Source of the DNA: Diphasiastrum complanatum
Lineage: Eukaryota > Streptophyta > Lycopodiopsida > Lycopodiales > Lycopodiaceae
Length of the DNA stretch: 64,000 bases
Direction: 5' to 3'
NCBI GenBank assembly: GCA_029204225.1
Contig: CM055109.1
Span: forward strand, 25,544,723 to 25,608,722
This document shows positions 54,042 to 64,000 of the stretch, piece after piece; the stretch's first letter is position 1, and each line of letters starts with the position of its first letter. The notes beneath the pieces were generated by a model, which saw only the letters and a program-made list of their open reading frames with translations, did not search any database and was not told the origin of the DNA. Position numbers and translations under genes: made by a program.

Positions 54042-54341
54042 CGGTCATAGATCATAGGGCATATCATCATAGGGTTTCAAATTTTCACATATCATATGGA
54101 GTTCAGAAGCGCCAGGTGCTAAATTTGCAAAACCAACATGAATGTTGGTTACCTCACGTTGTGGAATTATTGGCTGGGTAAAGTAGTAAGTTATACTACT
54201 AGTCAGATCCATGGTTGGTCACTTTCTTTTAACTTTTAAAGATGGGATGAACTCCTAGGAGCCTGGGTCACCATTGCGGTTGAGACTAGGTCGATCAAGT
54301 TTCAAAAAGTAGCGGATTTCCTACTTGATATGTAGGAAATG

Positions 54342-54965
54342 CTACGGTTTGCACGTGAACTTTTGTTTCGCTCTTGGCTTCCATTCCCAGACATCTTTAG
54401 CTAGGGAGTTAGAATTCAATGCTTCCAACCTAGAGTCTTCAAGTTTCACACTATGGGTCTGATATCTCTGACAATGGAAATAATCCACTCCGGATTCTAC
54501 TTTTGGTCCCAAGCTTGACTCAACTAGGAACTGATCATTTCTAGATTGGTTGTGGCTATTATAGAATGTGGATATACGAGTATCAATCAGAGCATTTTCG
54601 TATTTGGATGCAATTTCAATTGCATAATCCAAACTAGTCGGATGCTTCTGTCTCACGTGGACTTGCATCTCTGTTTTCAATCCACTTATGAAGCAATCCA
54701 ATATCAGTTCAATCGGCATTTTATACGGGGTTATGTGCTTCTGCACAAACCAACTATGTCTATGAGCATATCTACTCACAGACTCATTGTCATACTGCCT
54801 CATGGTTACCAACTGGTAACAAGCAACAGTTACATTCATTGTGGGTGAGAATTCATCCAAGAATGCCTTTGCTAGGGTGTCCCACGAGTCCAGATAATGA
54901 TTTTCAAAAATTTCAATATTATCATACCAATTTCTAGCATGACCAGTCAAGTATAATGGAAACAA
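54342..54965 (-). pseudogene. Ty3/gypsy gag (Retrotrans_gag type), 207 codons
   Basis: FPLYLTGHARNWYDNI is the hallmark of plant gypsy gag. It is followed by WDTLAKAFLDEFSPTMN, the region TMRQYDNESVSRYAHRHSWF, and LILDCFISGLKTEMQVHVRQ, in the usual capsid order. The C-terminal part is hydrophilic with no zinc knuckle. The frame starts within gag; the normal upstream part is visible in broken frames at 55134-54966 (KPVYLLKIDHYDGERE, then a stop). Protease and RT do not follow before 53.7 kb. Confidence 0.85.
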
Positions 54966-55134
54966 GAGCTTCCATTCACTGGGCTGTGAAAAACATCTAG
55001 GAAAGAGAAGTTCATGAATTTTCGTATGATAATATCAGATTTATCACCTCTCTCTCTCCATCATAATGATCAATCTTCAATAGGTACACAGGCTTTGGTA
55101 TAACACAGAGGGAGTCGCCAACAACTAATGAAAG

Positions 55135-55847
55135 TTACATAGTATTACGATCAGGTTTTGCTCCTGATTTTCCAACATCGCACTCCAACTCATCAAAATT
55201 GGGAATACTTTCAGCGTGATCAAGACGTTCATTAGGGGATCGATGGCCCAGTTCTAACACATCTTCGACAAGCTTTTGATCGTCCATTTCAGGACTTTGG
55301 GTAGAACTGTCCACCATATCAATGAGTGTATTGACACTCACATCCTTGGTAATGGATCGTTCCAGATTGCCATTTGATACAATACCAAATCTTGCTAGGA
55401 TTTCATCAACTTCAAGAATTGGATTTTGAATCACAATCAGACTATTGTTAATAGTCACAAAATAATTGATTTGTAATGTCGCATTCTCTTTAATTTCATA
55501 AGTGAAGTCTCCCCGTGCTTTACACAGATCGGATCACATTGATTTGAATCATCTGTTTTAGGATCATTGTGAAAGGGTGATATTTCCAAAGATTTTTCAC
55601 TCAAATTTTCGAGAAAGTCGCACACCACTAAATCCCATTCTTCTTCATGAAGAAATGGTAGATTTTTCGTGGATTCTACTAATAACTTTGATTCATCAAT
55701 TGAATCATTGAGTTTTATACAGTCATTGGAAATTTCACCAATGGGTGGTTCTCCAAGAAATAAATTTCTATACAGATTTTCTATGGCCTGAGAATCATTC
55801 TCATCATAGAATAAAAATCCTCGTCGCACTAGGTGTGTGGGAATCAT
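55135..55847 (-). pseudogene. Unrecognised acidic ORF region upstream of gag
   Basis: Two frames, 55847-55455 (130 codons) and 55458-55135 (107 codons), overlap by 4 bp and are probably one frame split by a single frameshift. The protein is acidic and rich in Asp, Glu, Ser and Asn (GFLFYDENDSQAIENLYRNL; NLPFLHEEEWDLVVCDFLEN; MDDQKLVEDVLELGHRSPNE). I recognise no domain. It leads, in broken frames, into the gypsy gag at 54965. Some plant gypsy elements (Tat/Ogre group) carry an extra ORF before gag; this may be similar. Confidence 0.5.
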
Positions 55848-56216
55848 GATTATATTTTTTTTTTCAATCAGTCAATTTTTTTTTTCAAAAGGAACTTCCA
55901 CACGTCCAGTATTGGTTGTGTTCTCAGTACAATGCCCACTGACCCTACTTGCACAAACCACTGCTCCAAACAAACCACACAATTTTCAGTGCTCAAGCCT
56001 TATCCAAAAAGAGTCGCTCATAAAATTGATACAACAGAGGCTCCGATTGCCGCAAGGCATTCAAACCTTCACGGACAATTTGGATCAAACGAGCTTTTGG
56101 CTGTGCAAGTTAATGGTCAATTCAACAAAACTGTTCGAAAACACTTTCAAACAATAAACAAGAATTTGAAAGGAGCTCATGCTCCTCTTGGTAGACGCAC
56201 CACTGAAGGATTATAA
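55833..56216 (+). CDS. Hypothetical 127-codon ORF, weak
   Basis: Open from ATG to a stop at 56214-56216. After a T-rich, Phe-laden start, the rest is hydrophilic (TTEAPIAARHSNLHGQFGSN; VQVNGQFNKTVRKHF; KGAHAPLGRRTTEGL). It lies on the opposite strand to the gag region, at its 5' edge. No family is recognised and it may be fortuitous. Confidence 0.2.
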   Translation: MCGNHDYIFFFNQSIFFFKRNFHTSSIGCVLSTMPTDPTCTNHCSKQTTQFSVLKPYPKRVAHKIDTTEAPIAARHSNLHGQFGSNELLAVQVNGQFNKTVRKHFQTINKNLKGAHAPLGRRTTEGL

Positions 56217-56525
56217 AACGACCCCCAAATAGACTGCCAATCTAAGGAAATTCTAACGGAAGTCGGTCTATACCACAATTACAGCTCAAGCTCCATTGGG
56301 TATGGAGTCAAAAATAAGACCGTTCATGATCGCGGGCACTTTCAATGGCAATCGGCAAGGCAAATTCCTAACGATCTACCGATATGACGCAAGTTAGACT
56401 GCTGATGCCTTTGGAATGGTCAAATATTGTGTTCAGCTTTGAGAAAATGAGCCCCTAGCTTTCCCAACCCATATGATGACTGCTTGTGAATAGGTAGTTG
56501 CAAATAGAATTTAGGGTTAGAGAAA

Positions 56526-56563
56526 TGTCATAAGTCCGGATCACAAGTTCCGGACTTATGACA
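56526..56563. repeat. Perfect 15-bp stem hairpin
   Basis: TGTCATAAGTCCGGA (56526-56540) is the exact reverse complement of 56549-56563, with an 8-nt loop. Confidence 0.75.
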
Positions 56564-56799
56564 AGTTTCAAATGAACGATCTTTGATAGACAAAGCAATG
56601 GGCTTAGTTAGCAATCAAGTGCGTCAACAAACCGATTTATAATAAGACTACTGGTTTATGCAATGGAAATCATATTCGGAATCATGGAAATCTCTAAAGC
56701 TAAGAGCTGCAATCTCTACCAAGTACCATCAGGCCTTTGGGGACAGCCATGCAACTCCAAGAAATGCATGAAGACCTTTGGAAAAAGGGCAAACATTGG

Positions 56800-57340
56800 C
56801 TTCAGGCATGGTCGCGGATCAGGCAGGACACAGGGCACGCTAGCACAGGGATAACGATGGACAGGTGGAGAGTGCCTTTCAAACCAACCATATAGCAGGT
56901 TTAGGTAGATGGCCAGGGTAGCGAGGGTCTTTGGGAAGGCAGCGATCAACAGCAGATCACAGGTAGGCTAAAGAAGGAGCAGGGCGCAGATTCGTGGGCA
57001 GGGAGCGGACAGGCAGGGATGAATGAACCCGCAGGTAAGGCTGGGCACAGACAGGGAGGTAGGGAGTGTAGCACAGAGATCGCTGGTAGGCTTTTCCACG
57101 CAGATAGACAGGCAGGTGGATGGCCGTAGGTAGCAGATCGCAGATCAGAAGAGTGGGGAACGGGTCTAGGCAGGGTCGTTTCTTCCCACCCAGGCAACGA
57201 GGAGGCCCGCTAATCAGGTAGGAACCGCAGAAATCAGATTAGATGAGGGGATCAGGCAAGCAGGAGGAAGCGGGGCAGACAGGAGGAGGGAGCGGGCCTC
57301 AGACAGAAGCTACAAGCCCCTGATCAGCCAACGGCTAGGT
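56800..57340 (+). repeat. Low-complexity GGCAGG/GGGAGG-rich stretch
   Basis: Irregular purine-rich words (GGCAGG, CAGGGA, GGGAGG) repeat over about 540 bp, giving much higher G content than the surroundings. Frames here are composition artefacts. Confidence 0.6.
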
Positions 57341-57828
57341 GAGTGATGAAATACAGGCCAATTAAATTGGCCTGTAGTCCTCTGCTTTGCAGCAAATGAG
57401 AAGCTTGATGTAGGCAATGGCAGTGGTAGGAGCATAAGATGACCCGCGAACTGCAGCAAAGAAAACTCATACTGGCAGGTTATTTCTCAGCCAAGGTGAT
57501 CTAGAAAGCTCTCAGGAGTTCTCTTGGCAAAAGCTTTAAGGTGGGCTAATGCCCAAATTTACAAGCCACAAACTTATTTCACAAATCAACAATCTTCAGC
57601 AACACAGATTAAGATTCAAACATACAATACCATTCAAAACTTTTGAGGAACAGAATGGCAAGTAATTACTGAATGTTACAAATGAATGGTGTTCAGATTA
57701 TAGGACAAAAGACAGCACTCATTTGAATGCAAAAACCTCAGTGATATGCAGCAATTCACTTCCAAAGTTACATAACCTGCAACAACACAAGGTTAATGAC
57801 AGCTATGGAATCAAACAACAGGACTCGA

Positions 57829-57994
57829 CTCTCCCATATATAAGTTGGGGCTTTTCTATATCCTCTATCCCCTGGTACCAGCCCTTTTTAGGGTTAGATG
57901 GTTTGCTAAGCGACTGGGGTTGGGATCCCAGTATGCGGCTCGCGTGGGTACGTGTGTGGCCCTGAGGCCCAAATTCTTTACATGGTATCAAAGC
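57829..57994 (+). mobile_element. LTR end and primer-binding site
   Basis: The LTR ends CTTTACA at 57982, then TGGTATCAAAGC at 57983-57994. The block CCCATATATAAGTTGGGGC at about 57833 recurs at 58147. The LTR start is unresolved. Confidence 0.6.
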
Positions 57995-58087
57995 CAGTGG
58001 TTATTCCTTTGGCTGTGCTTGTTTGAGTGGGGGTATTGCGGAATGTTTGTTGCAAGCCACGCATAGAATAGTGCCGTGGGCTTGAGC

Positions 58088-58741
58088 GCCCAGTGAAGGC
58101 CTTGAGAATTCTCAATATCCCATAAGTAACTGCTTGCCTTGAACTCTCCCATACATAAGTTGGGGCTTCTCGACATCCTCTATCCCCTAGTACCAGCCCT
58201 TTTGGGGGTTAGACGGATGGTGGGTGGCTAGGGGACTGGGTGGAAAATGTTTGAATCAAAAGCATTTAAATTCTTTAAAGATTACAAAGTGTTTGCTGAA
58301 AAGCAAATTGGTAAATCTTTCTTAAAGTTGAGATGTGACAATGGAGGGGAGTACATTTCAACCGCATTTAATCGGTTCTGTGCTGATCATGGCATAGCCC
58401 AACAATATACAGTACCGTATTCTCCACAACAAAACGGTGTTGCTGAGAGAAAGAATCGGACTTTGGTTGAAAGTGCTAGGTGTATGTTGAAAGATTCTAA
58501 CCTTTCTAATAAATTTTGGGCAGAAGCAATTGCGACAGCAACATATGTGCAAAACTTATTGCCAAACGGTTGCTGTGCCTGGAAAAACTCCCCACGCGAG
58601 CCGCGTACTGGGATCCCAACCCGAGTCGCCTAGCCGCCCGCCATCCGTCTAACCCCCAAAAGGGCTAGTACCAGAGGATTCAAGGCAAGTAGTTACTTTA
58701 TGGGACATTGAGAATTCTTCCCCAAAAGGCCTTCATTGGGC
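58088..58741. mobile_element. Foldback structure carrying a copia integrase fragment
   Basis: The left arm 58088-58241 and right arm about 58585-58741 are inverted copies of the same LTR-related sequence (GCCC(A/G)(A/G)TGAAGGCCTT at the outer ends, CCCTTTTGGGGGTTAGACGG inside). The left arm has about 60 bp missing from the right. The loop, about 340 bp, is a copia integrase fragment. Confidence 0.75.
58247..58590 (+). pseudogene. Copia integrase core fragment
   Basis: Contains LRCDNGGEYISTAFNRFC (second catalytic Asp), YSPQQNGVAERKNRTLVESA (catalytic Glu) and LSNKFWAEAIATATYVQNLL. The first Asp is missing, so it cannot work. It is open and little decayed, then reads into the right arm of the foldback. 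The first codons are also arm/loop boundary sequence, so the ATG is not original. Confidence 0.88.
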
Positions 58742-59600
58742 ACTTTCCTCTGCCTGGCTTGTAACTAAACATTCTCCGAATTTCCACTATTTTCACTAGA
58801 TAAAGAATCGAATCTGTTTTTTTTTTTTTTGGGTAGGGAACGGGAAAGTGTTTTAATAGACGTGGAGAGGTGCTTGAGGATTGCCATGCCTGCATGGATC
58901 TTGTAGCAAAGAGTTGTGTGGTTCCGATGACAAATCTTTGACAGAGCAAAGGTAAGCTGATCATAGACTGGCCCATCGACTCTGCTGTAGCAAGCGCCAA
59001 GCTCTGATTCATGGAAGAAAAGATGTCGTTCTTAGAGAATAGCAATCTAATGCGTTCCGTTGCAAAATAACAACACTAAATCACAACGTACTAGGAGCTG
59101 TAGCTTGCTTGATGAACCGAATCATGCTTTTGCTTTGCCAAACTGTTAAAGCAGCTACCATCTAGCTTCTTGTCTGAGGTGCAGAATCTTCATTAAAAAT
59201 CAGATAACCATAGTGCCTGGAGAGGATGGATACCGAAATAGATGCAATTCCGACATTGACTATATGCGATTTACTAAGGTTGAGATTATCTCTGATCACA
59301 GGGATAAAAGCGTCGAAGGTGGAGGTGAAGCAGATGAACACTCTCATATGCTCTCATATGAGGCTGTGCGAAAGAGGAAGAGTTTCAACACTTTGGCTTT
59401 GTGCTCGAAGTCCACAGAGAATATGAAATGAAGAGAAGGATGCATTTCTAATCCTGCTACCATCGAAGAGAAAATACTCCCTTCTTGTCACTCTATGCAT
59501 TGATATGCAATATGGCTCCTCTGCCTCACCTACAGAGCCTACTCCTACTCTGCTTTAAGATTTGCCATTGCTGCTTTCACACATAGTCATTAGATAACGA
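58742..59600. other. No gene seen
   Basis: A 15-bp poly-T at about 58819. Frames on both strands overlap and lack motifs. Confidence 0.3.
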
Positions 59601-60129
59601 GTTAAGAAGACTTGGGTCCTGAAATGACGTGTTCTTTCAAAACATCGGCCCCTCATCGTCTGTCTCATATGTATGGGTAGTTCGTCCTCATATCTATTTA
59701 TTCAATAAAAGGAATGTAGTTAGTGATGTTTCTCTCTCGTGTTGTGTAGATCTGTAAATAATCACATGGTATCAGAGTTATGCTACTTCTCAGCCATCAA
59801 TTCTTCTCCTGCAACGATCTAGTGACCTACATGCACCTTCAAGGAGTCTGTTTTCAAAATTGCTACATCTCCCTCCACGCACAGAATGCCTGATGACGCC
59901 AACATCCACGCATCTACCTATGGATGACTACAACGATGCCTAACAGAAACACAACATACAACATTGTAGTAGCCATGTTCTTGAACGATTTACTGTAAAT
60001 ATGATCTGTCTTCTTGTAGTTGTTTTAGTCTACCAAAGTTCCAAGGATCTGATCCTCTCTATCTGAAGCAAAATAGAAAGAAGTCTTAGAAATTAGCCAC
60101 GTGTGAAAGATTGAAGAAGAAATCTAAAT

Positions 60130-60232
60130 AGTATTTATATTAGTAATATGGATTTCTCTCTCCCCCCCCCCCCTTTTCTCTCTCTCTCTCTAAAATAGTC
60201 TTTATACTAGTAATATGGATCTCTCTCTCTAA
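60130..60232 (+). repeat. Duplicated low-complexity unit with C and CT runs
   Basis: Two copies share TAGTAATATGGAT; the first has a run of about a dozen C followed by CT repeats, the second a short CT run. Confidence 0.7.
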
Positions 60233-60509
60233 CAATACTCAACAATACATTATCTTGCCTCGTCATTAGATTTGTGCTTTGATAAATGCTCTTGTAAGTC
60301 TTTTTTAATAAATCCATCTACTCTAAAAATGATTGTGAGTGCAAGTTTGAAGGAGTAGGGAGTATTCCCCTTACATGTTGCATCCTCTAAAATTTTCTCT
60401 CTCAAAGATGTAATTGTTTTTTTCCAACGCTCACTAAGAATCTCATTACTATTCGCCAATTGCTTGATAATGGCCTTGATGTCAAGTTTGGTATATTGAC
60501 ACTTGTGTA

Positions 60510-61319
60510 ATCAAGAAAGAAGATGAGATTATTGCTTGTGGATCGAGATTTGGAGGCATTTACAAATTAGATCCAAGTGAGAGTGCTAACTCTCGTGATG
60601 TTGCATATGTGACCAAGCTCTCCAACGAAGAATTATGGCATAGAAGATTGGGCCATCCCAACTTTACAGCTATGCACTCTATGGTCAAAGAAGTCAAAGA
60701 TATTGGTTTGCCAAAGACTCTATCCAAGGAGCTCAAGCCTTGTGAAGTATGTGCTAATGCAAAGTCACATAGTGGGCCATATCCAAGATCTCATATCAAG
60801 ACTCATCATTATTGGAGCTTGTGCACTCGAATGTACACTTTTCATCTTCTACAAGCAAGGGATGAGCCATTTGCTTTGTCACCCTTATTGATGACTACAC
60901 AAGATTTACATGGTTGTATCTTCTATCTTCCAAAGCTATGGTGTTTGATTATTTCCTCAAATTCAAAGGTCTTGTTGAAAATCAATTCTCTTTCAAGCTC
61001 AAAGCTTTTAGATGGTGGAGAGTATATCTCCAACAAGTTTCATGATTTTTGTGAGCAAGAAGGAATCAAAAGAGAATTTTCTTGTGCCTATTCCCCTTCT
61101 CAAAATGGGGTGGCTAAGAGAAAGAATAGAGCTACTTGTGAATGTGCCAAAGCTCTAAGAATTGAAGCATCCTTACCAAAGGATTTTTGGGGAGAGGCCA
61201 TCAATTGTGCCACTTATTTTTGCAATAATCATCTTGCTCTTGGTGGAAAGACACCTTATGAGATGATGCATAAAGAGAAGCCTACGGTTGATCACCTTAG
61301 AATCTATGGATGTATTTGA
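60510..61319 (+). pseudogene. Copia pre-integrase and integrase
   Basis: The frame reads CGSRFGGIYKLDPSES before MTKLSNEELWHRRLGHPNF, then CEVCANAKSHSGPYPRSHIK (pre-integrase CxxC). The central integrase part is frame-shifted. It recovers with LLDGGEYISNKFHDFCEQEG (second Asp region, Asn lost from DNGGE), YSPSQNGVAKRKNRATCE (GVAERKN changed to GVAKRKN, the catalytic Glu replaced by Lys) and MMHKEKPTVDHLRIYGC. The 236-codon length is long for a dead copy, but these losses make it inactive. Confidence 0.85.
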
Positions 61320-61460
61320 TTTGTTCATGTTCGTTTGGAGACTAGGAAGAAGGATGATCGTAGCTCAATCAAAGGATTTATGGTTGGATATTTATCTACC
61401 ACGAAGGCGTAATACTCTCTACGTGCAAAGTTATTGAAAGTAGACATGTTATTTTTCATG

Positions 61461-63320
61461 AAGACCAAAAGATCACATTGGATGGGGCCGAGATCAAGGC
61501 ATCTCATGATGCATCTTCTATTATCAATATTGATGGCAATCAAGATATGATGGGCTCGAGGCTTGGGGAGGAGCATCCTCATGCATTCACACCTAGAAGA
61601 TCCATGAGAATTTTTCTGCTTTCTCTCTCCACCCGAGAGCATGTACTTGCTTTCTCTCTCTACCTGAGAGCAAGGCTTTTCCATAGTTTTTTCCATCGTG
61701 ATTTGCCCACACATGTGAATGTACTTTGGTGAATGATTTATGCATGTTCTATGTGCTCTTAAGAGCCTTAGATTTGTGAGATAGATCTTGAATTTCAATC
61801 TATATTCTTTGCATTATATGGCCATGAACCATTACAACCTATCAATGTTGCCTTGTCAGAGGTTGTAGTTCACGCAATCGAGAGCATATCAAGGCAGCAC
61901 AAATACGAATGAAGTAATATGTTGACTAAAGAAGAACTTTTCATGATTTTGTCGAAGAAGATTTTATGTATCTAAGGTTACAACGTAATACACTAAGCTA
62001 AAGAAAACTCAAAGTGAAAAATTGGCACCAAGATTTTATGAACATTTCAAAATTTTGAATCAGATTAGGAAGTTGAATTATGAATTAGATCTACCATTAG
62101 AAGAGTTACAAACTCCAAAAGGGCCTTCTAAGGAATGCCACATAGGACAAAAAAAATCGTCAGATTTTGGAAATCCGATGGACTTTCAGGTCTAGTTTAG
62201 CTTAACCTTACCAATAATGTGTAGTTTGTTGGGAAACCGATAAGCTGAACAATCGGGTTGCTCTAAGGGAATCCGAGTGTTCCTGATTAAGCGATGTTTC
62301 CGTTTGGAGTTTAGACGGAGCCGATCTTCCAGATAAGGCTACTACCTCAAGCCGCGATCAATCATCCTCCGAACTGCAGATAGCTTTTGCTAATCTGACA
62401 ATGAGTTTATGAAACAACAGACAATGTCTAATGACAGCGGAAACATATCTACTGAAAAATTGAACAAGCATCACAACATTCACAATTTGCACATTGAGCA
62501 GAGAAGATGTAACTCGTCCACATTATCAAAAATCGAGTGTACATTATAAGTTCTTTCTTGAGCGTTGTCTATTTCCCAGATCAGCGCGTCGACGTGAGAG
62601 AGGTGTTCTCTTCTCACGAATGGAACTAGCTACTGCTGGAGCTGTCTTTCTTCCTTGATATGCACCTCACTGAGTGTTGCGTTCAGAATTCTCTATATCT
62701 GTATGTATATCTCTGTCTCTAATCCAATACATATGGATTAGATTACAAGATTGATTGGCTATAGTTTAAGCTAGGCATCCATTTAAATACATTTATGTTA
62801 ACGTTGCATGGCAGCGGTGGATCGTGATAGTTTGAAAAACTTCACGCCCGAGTAGCTTCAATAGTTCATCCTCACCCTTGGCTTACATATGGATACTCTA
62901 AAGTGTCAGCCTTCTGAGTATGTGGCGAAAAAGCCAAAAAAGCTGAAGGTTGCTTAAAACAAAATCATGGGTCATTTTAGACCTATTGTCACATTTTATC
63001 AAAATGCAAAAAATGTGAAAAACACGAACTGTGCGACAAACAGTTCAAATATGCAGGTTGTGCAAAAACTACTTAAAATATGTAGCAGTCTAAAAGACAA
63101 GGAAAAATACTAAGGCTTTAAAGTAGAAACTCAATGTTTCTTCATAGTTAACATGAGACTATTATGACGCATGCAACTGCAACTTCAAGAACCTATGATG
63201 CTCATTATCTGACTTTTCAAATTTGAAAATGAGATTTTGTCTCTCGTCTCAACTAGCGAGAAAAGAAATATAGAATCTCCGTACGCCATGGAAGAAGAAA
63301 GAGTATCTGATTTTTTCTTA
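61461..63320. other. No recognised gene
   Basis: A CTCTCTCYACCYGAGAGCA-type repeat occurs twice at 61618-61680. The rest is AT-rich with short frames. Confidence 0.3.
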
Positions 63321-63474
63321 TCTTTCATTTGATATTTGCGGAGATGTCTCAGTTTCATCTACATATTTTTCTCCCTGTCGAGTACGCTCTGATATCGAAA
63401 AGAAGAGCAGTAAAAGGATCCACAGTTTCTCCACTTGATATTATCGCTCACATAATCAACCCAATTTTTTTTTT

Positions 63475-63867
63475 TTGTGGGTTGACGGAAGTTTATATCC
63501 ATTGGATTCGAGCTCGATGCAATATCCGCAATGTCAATCCATCACAAAACTCATAACATTTTTTTGTGAAGGACGGAACAGTTTACTGGATTACTGTGAA
63601 AGATTTAGGACTTATGGTATTGCAAACTCGGTTCTGAAATTCCAAAGCTTAGAATGTATGTTGAATGGTTTGCTTGCTGACTATAGAGAAAAAGAGACCG
63701 CATTATTACAAACAAAAGAAGATAATGCACGTTCGCATATTATTATGTTAAAATTAAATGAAAACAATGATCAATTGCAAGAAGTTGTTCAGACATTACG
63801 TAAATCAAATGATCAGTTAAAAGAAGAAACTCACATACTAGATAAGAAATTAAAAAGAAATAAGTGA
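63475..63867 (+). CDS. Hypothetical protein with a coiled-coil tail, 130 codons
   Basis: Open to TGA at 63865-63867. The ATG at 63475 lies just after a T-run, so the true start may be elsewhere or on an upstream exon. Residues 1-75 are mixed (LITFFCEGRNSLLDYCERFR; LECMLNGLLADYREKE). The last 55 are strongly helical and charged with heptad spacing (KLNENNDQLQEVVQTLRKSN; DQLKEETHILDKKLKRNK). I recognise no family. It could be a retroelement gag, where coiled coils occur, or a gene fragment. Confidence 0.35.
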   Translation: MWVDGSLYPLDSSSMQYPQCQSITKLITFFCEGRNSLLDYCERFRTYGIANSVLKFQSLECMLNGLLADYREKETALLQTKEDNARSHIIMLKLNENNDQLQEVVQTLRKSNDQLKEETHILDKKLKRNK

Positions 63868-64000
63868 AAAAGAATGTTGAAGGACATTAATGAGCTAACG
63901 TAGAAAAAGGATTCAAGCATTCAAGTAAGCATTTGTTTTGAATTGTTTTGTTTTTGTTTTGTATTTGGAGTAGTATGACATTTATTATATAAATTTTTGG

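Larger units (their letters stand above)
59600..61460 (+). mobile_element. Ty1/copia remnant with LTR end, primer site and integrase
   Basis: A probable LTR end (with AATAAA at about 59703) stops before TGGTATCAGAGT (59767-59778). Gag and protease are not seen; 59.9-60.48 kb is low-complexity and unrecognised. From about 60510 a protease-to-integrase region follows to 61319, then a short linker to about 61460. RT is absent. Confidence 0.75.

Noticed and set aside
56663-57197. Frames in the GGCAGG-rich stretch
   Set aside because: The Pro/Ser/Cys-rich peptides reflect low-complexity purine-rich DNA.

Overview
This window looks like nuclear DNA from a land plant with a large, repeat-rich genome. 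The evidence is one spliced, plant-type cytosolic glyceraldehyde-3-phosphate dehydrogenase gene, many decayed Ty1/copia and Ty3/gypsy retrotransposons with plant-style initiator-Met primer-binding sites (TGGTATCAGAGC), and AT-rich intergenic DNA with very long (CT)n tracts. I cannot fix the species; a gymnosperm, a fern or a large-genome angiosperm would all fit.

Layout. 1-4.7 kb: no confident gene; a possible pair of minus-strand exons at the left edge, several strong inverted repeats and two tandem-repeat blocks. 4.7-7.6 kb: featureless apart from a 121-bp (CT)n tract. 7.6-11.5 kb: a minus-strand gypsy element (gag, protease, reverse transcriptase) cut by two later insertions. 11.5-12.6 kb: a plus-strand gypsy RNase H/integrase remnant and LTR end. 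13.6-16.6 kb: a (CT)n tract and a deleted minus-strand copia element. 16.7-24 kb: a nested pair; a 5.2-kb copia element with both LTRs and a perfect 5-bp target duplication (TGTAG) sits in the LTR of an older copia element. 25.4-28.3 kb: a decayed plus-strand gypsy element followed by a miniature LTR element. 29-33.5 kb: a plus-strand copia element whose polyprotein region contains a piece of gypsy reverse transcriptase. 34.5-38.2 kb: an LTR, primer site, lysine-rich tandem repeat and gypsy-like gag. 42.6-46.0 kb: the intact GAPC gene. 46.8-56.2 kb: LTR ends, primer sites, and a minus-strand gag preceded by an unusual ORF region. 57.7-58.7 kb: a foldback structure whose loop carries a copia integrase fragment. 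59.6-61.5 kb: a plus-strand copia remnant. 63.3-63.9 kb: an unrecognised ORF with a coiled-coil tail.

How it works together. Only GAPC appears functional: all 12 coding exons join in frame to a 339-codon enzyme with catalytic Cys156 and His183. Every retroelement has stops, frameshifts or deletions, so none looks autonomous. The main interest is structural: element nesting, a copia/gypsy chimera, growth of a microsatellite inside one LTR but not its sister, and several near-perfect hairpins outside any recognised gene. I found no CRISPR array, rRNA, complete tRNA or bacterial operon.
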